DNA of 8,214 nucleotides, taken from the NCBI GenBank assembly GCA_017996075.1, contig JAGOHQ010000032.1, positions 1 through 8,214 on the forward strand, written 5' to 3'. Below are positions 5,854 to 8,214 of this stretch, in pieces. Position numbers and translations under genes: made by a program. The number at the start of each line of letters is the position of its first letter. Within the stretch, counting starts at the first letter, position 1. The notes below the pieces were generated by a model. It did no database searches. It had not been told where the DNA came from and saw nothing but the letters and a program-made list of their open reading frames with translations. This stretch comes from Aliarcobacter sp. Lineage in GTDB: Bacteria; Campylobacterota; Campylobacteria; Campylobacterales; Arcobacteraceae.

Positions 5854-6179
5854 TCTGTAAAGTTTAAATGAGTTTTAAGTTGTATCAAGTAAGTTAGTAT
5901 CAATTTTTGTAGTCATCAATAAAAGCAAACAAAAGATGTAGTCAAAAACCCTAAATCATCTTTAAGAAATGAATTGTAACTTAATAAAAATATAAAAGCA
6001 AGTGATTTTGCACAAACTTTGAAATTTCAATATTAGTACAAATTGATAGAATCTGTTTTAATGTTGTAAAATCTGTAATTGATAATAATTCATTTTGAGA
6101 ATAACTTACTATTTAATTTGATTATTTATTATTTCTGGGTATTAATCTAAAGCATAAGATGGAGTTAAGTTTTTGAGAA
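5854..6179. other. Non-coding divergent region between csp and ade
   Basis: No ORF longer than a few codons with a ribosome site is present on either strand. The left part probably holds the csp leader and promoter; GTATCAA occurs twice, 15 nt apart (5882 and 5897). A short palindrome TTGAAATTTCAA lies near 6019-6030. GATAATAATTCATTTT near 6081 vaguely recalls a Fur box but matches poorly. I see no tRNA or recognisable small RNA; an unrecognised one could fit here. Confidence 0.5.
5973..5978 (-). promoter_or_regulatory. Candidate -10 box of csp
   Basis: The minus strand reads TTTTTATTAAGTTACAAT with TACAAT as the -10 hexamer, the same hexamer used by both adk genes. It predicts a 5' leader of about 150 nt. 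Closer alternatives exist (TTGATACAAC and TTGATACTAAC near 5882-5903), so the real start is uncertain. Confidence 0.35.
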
Positions 6180-6185
6180 TATAAT
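6180..6185 (+). promoter_or_regulatory. -10 box of the ade promoter
   Basis: TATAAT stands here after AGTTTTTGAGAA, a good Campylobacterota-type promoter. Transcription would begin near 6192, and the short leader carries AGGA (6205-6208) 6 nt before the ade ATG. Confidence 0.75.
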
Positions 6186-6214
6186 TTTGCAACATAACTA
6201 AATTAGGAATAATC

Positions 6215-7840
6215 ATGATACTACATGCTAATCTTGTTGATATTAAAAATAGAAAAATATATCCAGTTTTTGTAAGTGTAGAAGACGGAAAAATTGTCAA
6301 TATATCACAAACAGATAAGCCTTGTTCAACTTATATATTACCTGGTTTTATAGATGCTCATGTTCACATTGAAAGCTCTATGTTAACTCCTTATGAATTT
6401 TCAAGACTCGCTTTAAAACATGGAACAATTGCAACAGTTAGTGATCCTCATGAGATTGCAAATGTTTTAGGAATTCAAGGAGTTGAGTTTATGATGAATA
6501 GTGCTTCAAAAACACCTTTTAAATTCTACTTTGGTGCACCTTCTTGTGTTCCCGCTACAACTTTTGAAACAAGTGGAGCAATACTGGACACACAAAGTGT
6601 AGAAAAACTTTTGAAACAAAAAAATATATATTATTTAAGTGAGATGATGAATTTTCCAGAAGTTTTATTTAAAGATGAAGATGTACTTTCTAAAATAAAA
6701 TCTGCCAAAAATAACAATAAACCTATTGATGGGCATTGTCCTGATTTAAAAGGTGAAGATTTAGAATCTTATATTCAATCTGGTATATCTACTGATCATG
6801 AGGCATTTAGCTATGAAGAAGCAAAAGAAAAACTTCAAAAAGGAATGAAAATACTTATTCGTGAGGGTTCTGCTGCAAAAAATTATGAAGCATTAAGTCC
6901 ACTAATAAGTGAATTTACTGATAAGTTAATGTTTTGTAGTGATGATAGACACCCTGATGATCTTGAAAATGAGCATATAAATAGTTTAGTTAAACGTTCT
7001 ATTCAAAAAGGATTTGAACTTTTTGATGTATTACAAATTGCATGTATTAATCCAATAAAGCATTATGGACTTGACCTTGGAATGCTACAAATTGGTGATA
7101 ATGCTGATTTTATAGAGGTAAATAATCTTATAGATTTTCAAGTTATTCAAACAGTTATAAACGGTAATATAGTATATAAAAACGGTGAAACTAATTTAGA
7201 AAAAATAAAACATGATTTACCTAATAATTTTAATATTAAACCAAAAATATTTGAAGATATAAAGTTTTATTCAAATTATAAGAAAATACATGTTATTAAA
7301 GCTTTTGATGGAGAGCTTATTACTAAAAAAGAGAGTTATCAAACTAAGACAGAATTTTTTGAAAGTGATTTATCTTGTGATATTTTAAAGATTGTTGTTG
7401 TTAATCGCTATTTGGATACAAAACCATCTGTATCTTTTGTTAAAGGTTTTGGACTTAAAAAAGGTGCTATTGCATCAAGTGTAGCACATGATTCTCATAA
7501 TATAATTGCCGTTGGTTGTAGTGATGAAGATATTTTGAAAGCTATAAATAGTGTAATTGAACATAAAGGGGGAATTGTTTGTGTTGAAAATAAAAATATA
7601 AATATTCTTCCTTTAAAAATTGCAGGAATAATAAGTGATGAAGAAGGGGTTATAGTTGCAAAAAAATATAAAGAGCTTAATGATATTGCAAAAACTAAAT
7701 TAGGGTCTTCTTTGAAGGCACCATTTATGACACTATCTTTTATGGCACTTTTGGTTATTCCTGAGATAAAACTTAGTGATAAAGGACTTTTTGATGTTAA
7801 TACTTTTAAGTTTATCTCTCCCTTTTTAAGTTGTAATTAA
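6215..7840 (+). CDS. ade: Adenine deaminase
   Basis: This cytosolic amidohydrolase converts adenine to hypoxanthine and ammonia in purine salvage. It has 541 residues, slightly shorter than the roughly 570-600 usual for the family, with no obvious missing core. Metal-ligand and active-site motifs are all present: PGFIDAHVHIESSML (43-57, with H49 and H51), SDPHEIANV (76-84), DGHCPDL (172-178), STDHEAF (192-198) and FCSDDRHPDDL (240-250). The C-terminal domain has the typical SVAHDSHNIIAVG (422-434) and the late APFMTLSFMALLVIPEIKLS. ATG at 6215 is preceded by AGGA at 6-nt spacing and by a clear TATAAT promoter. The gene stands alone between the csp divergent region and a terminator at 7968. 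Hypoxanthine produced here would feed IMP and then the AMP pool on which the adenylate kinases act, but no operon joins them. Confidence 0.95.
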   Translation: MILHANLVDIKNRKIYPVFVSVEDGKIVNISQTDKPCSTYILPGFIDAHVHIESSMLTPYEFSRLALKHGTIATVSDPHEIANVLGIQGVEFMMNSASKTPFKFYFGAPSCVPATTFETSGAILDTQSVEKLLKQKNIYYLSEMMNFPEVLFKDEDVLSKIKSAKNNNKPIDGHCPDLKGEDLESYIQSGISTDHEAFSYEEAKEKLQKGMKILIREGSAAKNYEALSPLISEFTDKLMFCSDDRHPDDLENEHINSLVKRSIQKGFELFDVLQIACINPIKHYGLDLGMLQIGDNADFIEVNNLIDFQVIQTVINGNIVYKNGETNLEKIKHDLPNNFNIKPKIFEDIKFYSNYKKIHVIKAFDGELITKKESYQTKTEFFESDLSCDILKIVVVNRYLDTKPSVSFVKGFGLKKGAIASSVAHDSHNIIAVGCSDEDILKAINSVIEHKGGIVCVENKNINILPLKIAGIISDEEGVIVAKKYKELNDIAKTKLGSSLKAPFMTLSFMALLVIPEIKLSDKGLFDVNTFKFISPFLSCN

Positions 7841-7967
7841 AAACTTATATTTTTTTGGTTCTTTGTCTTGTTTTTGAATATATTTCTAATGTTTTTAAAT
7901 AAAGATGAAAATATAACTTATGACTGTGTAAATAGTTATGAGGATTTAGTTCATAAAATATTAAAGT

Positions 7968-7994
7968 AAAACTAAGGGGCAATCCTTAGTTTTT
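7968..7994 (+). terminator. Rho-independent terminator of ade
   Basis: AAAACTAAGG (7968-7977) pairs perfectly with CCTTAGTTTT (7984-7993) around a 6-nt loop, followed by one more T. It is 127 nt after the ade stop and could also terminate the opposing GGDEF gene, since A4 flanks the other side. Confidence 0.85.
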
Positions 7995-8052
7995 AAAATA
8001 ATCGGCTCAAATTACACAAAATTTTAAACTGTCCCATCCCATCCCGAAGCTT
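7995..8052. other. Short intergenic piece with C-tracts, possibly a relict insertion-sequence end
   Basis: The sequence AAATTACACAAAATTTTAAA (about 8009-8028) is followed by CTGTCCC and the tandem CCCATCCCATCCC (8033-8045), an abrupt GC-rich patch in AT-rich DNA. A TTACACAAAA stretch ending in C-rich sequence is reminiscent, from memory, of IS256-family termini. There is no transposase and no partner repeat in the window, so this reading is weak. Confidence 0.25.
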
Positions 8053-8214
8053 TTAATCCTCATTAACTTTCACTTGATTTCTACCACTTCTTTTTGCTTG
8101 ATAAAGTAAATCATCAGCTTGTTTATATATTTCATCAATAACTATTTCATTTGCATTTTTGCATATCAATCCCATTGATGCTGTTATATAAGAGCTAACA
8201 CTACTATATTTGTG
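8053..8214 (-). CDS. C-terminal end of a GGDEF-domain protein, probable diguanylate cyclase (partial)
   Basis: These are the last 53 codons of a gene that enters from the right edge. The fragment matches the C-terminal part of a GGDEF domain: the strand SSYITASMGL, then DEIYKQADDLLYQAKRSGRNQV, the family's conserved final helix (A-x2-LY-x-AK-x-GRN-x-V). It ends seven residues later with VNED region and TAA at 8053. The GGDEF/GGEEF catalytic loop, any inhibitory RxxD site and all sensor or membrane parts lie outside the window, so activity cannot be judged. Active members make cyclic di-GMP from two GTP. No strong terminator of its own is seen, but the hairpin at 7968-7993 lies 60 nt downstream. 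Confidence 0.92.
   Translation of the reverse strand, partial: HKYSSVSSYITASMGLICKNANEIVIDEIYKQADDLLYQAKRSGRNQVKVNED

Noticed and set aside
5882..5903. GTATCAA direct repeat as an operator in the csp leader
   Set aside because: Two 7-nt copies 15 nt apart are expected by chance in AT-rich sequence, and part of them overlaps possible -10-like motifs.
6078..6105. Fur-box-like sequence upstream of ade
   Set aside because: Only the first half (GATAAT) matches well; the second half is disrupted, and such matches are common in AT-rich DNA. Ade is not an expected iron-regulated gene.
8032..8045. G-quadruplex on the minus strand
   Set aside because: Only three G-runs are present with 2-nt spacers; a fourth run is missing, so an intramolecular three-tetrad structure is unlikely.
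1..8214. CRISPR array, tRNA, rRNA or intact transposon
   Set aside because: No regularly spaced repeats, no cloverleaf-like segment with conserved TTCGA arm, no rRNA sequence and no transposase gene were seen on either strand.

Overview
The window is very AT-rich and looks like a chromosomal segment from a Campylobacterota bacterium of the Arcobacter/Aliarcobacter type. The basis is the short Campylobacter-type adenylate kinase, the cstA-ybdD pair with typical epsilonproteobacterial sequence, T-rich -10 promoters (TTTTTGA followed by TACAAT or TATAAT), strong AAGGA ribosome sites and A/T-ending codons. This assignment comes from reading the proteins, not from a database search.

Left part (1-2525): the last 40 codons of a membrane protein on the plus strand, probably of the PepSY-associated transmembrane family, meet the cstA-ybdD operon on the minus strand. 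A perfect 15-bp hairpin between them serves as a shared terminator. CstA is a carbon-starvation peptide/pyruvate-type transporter, and YbdD is its small partner. ybdD starts with GTG 2 nt after the cstA stop, so the two are probably translationally coupled.

Middle part (2619-4951): two different adenylate kinases stand head to head. The minus-strand one is the long form with a four-cysteine zinc LID. The plus-strand one is the short-LID form typical of Campylobacter and is followed 15 nt later by a single-domain CinA-like (molybdopterin-binding fold) protein. Each kinase has its own recognisable -10 box. A perfect palindrome closes this part.

Right-middle part (4952-6214): this is a sparsely coded stretch. 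It holds a 64-codon orphan gene with a good ribosome site, a 52-codon ORF whose -1 frame continues into a membrane segment just after an A6 slippery run, and a cold-shock protein gene with a likely long leader. About 400 nt of non-coding DNA then separates csp from the divergent ade gene.

Right part (6215-8214): a complete adenine deaminase gene (ade) with a clear promoter and terminator, a short intergenic piece with unusual C-tracts, and the C-terminal 53 codons of a GGDEF diguanylate cyclase on the minus strand, cut by the window edge.

Functionally, the adenylate kinases and adenine deaminase belong to purine metabolism, but they are separate transcription units. CstA links to nutrient limitation, the GGDEF protein to c-di-GMP signalling, and Csp to RNA chaperoning. 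I saw no CRISPR array, tRNA, rRNA or intact insertion sequence. Most of the window is ordinary housekeeping. The most unusual pieces are the paired adenylate kinases and the possible frameshifted HTH-membrane small protein.
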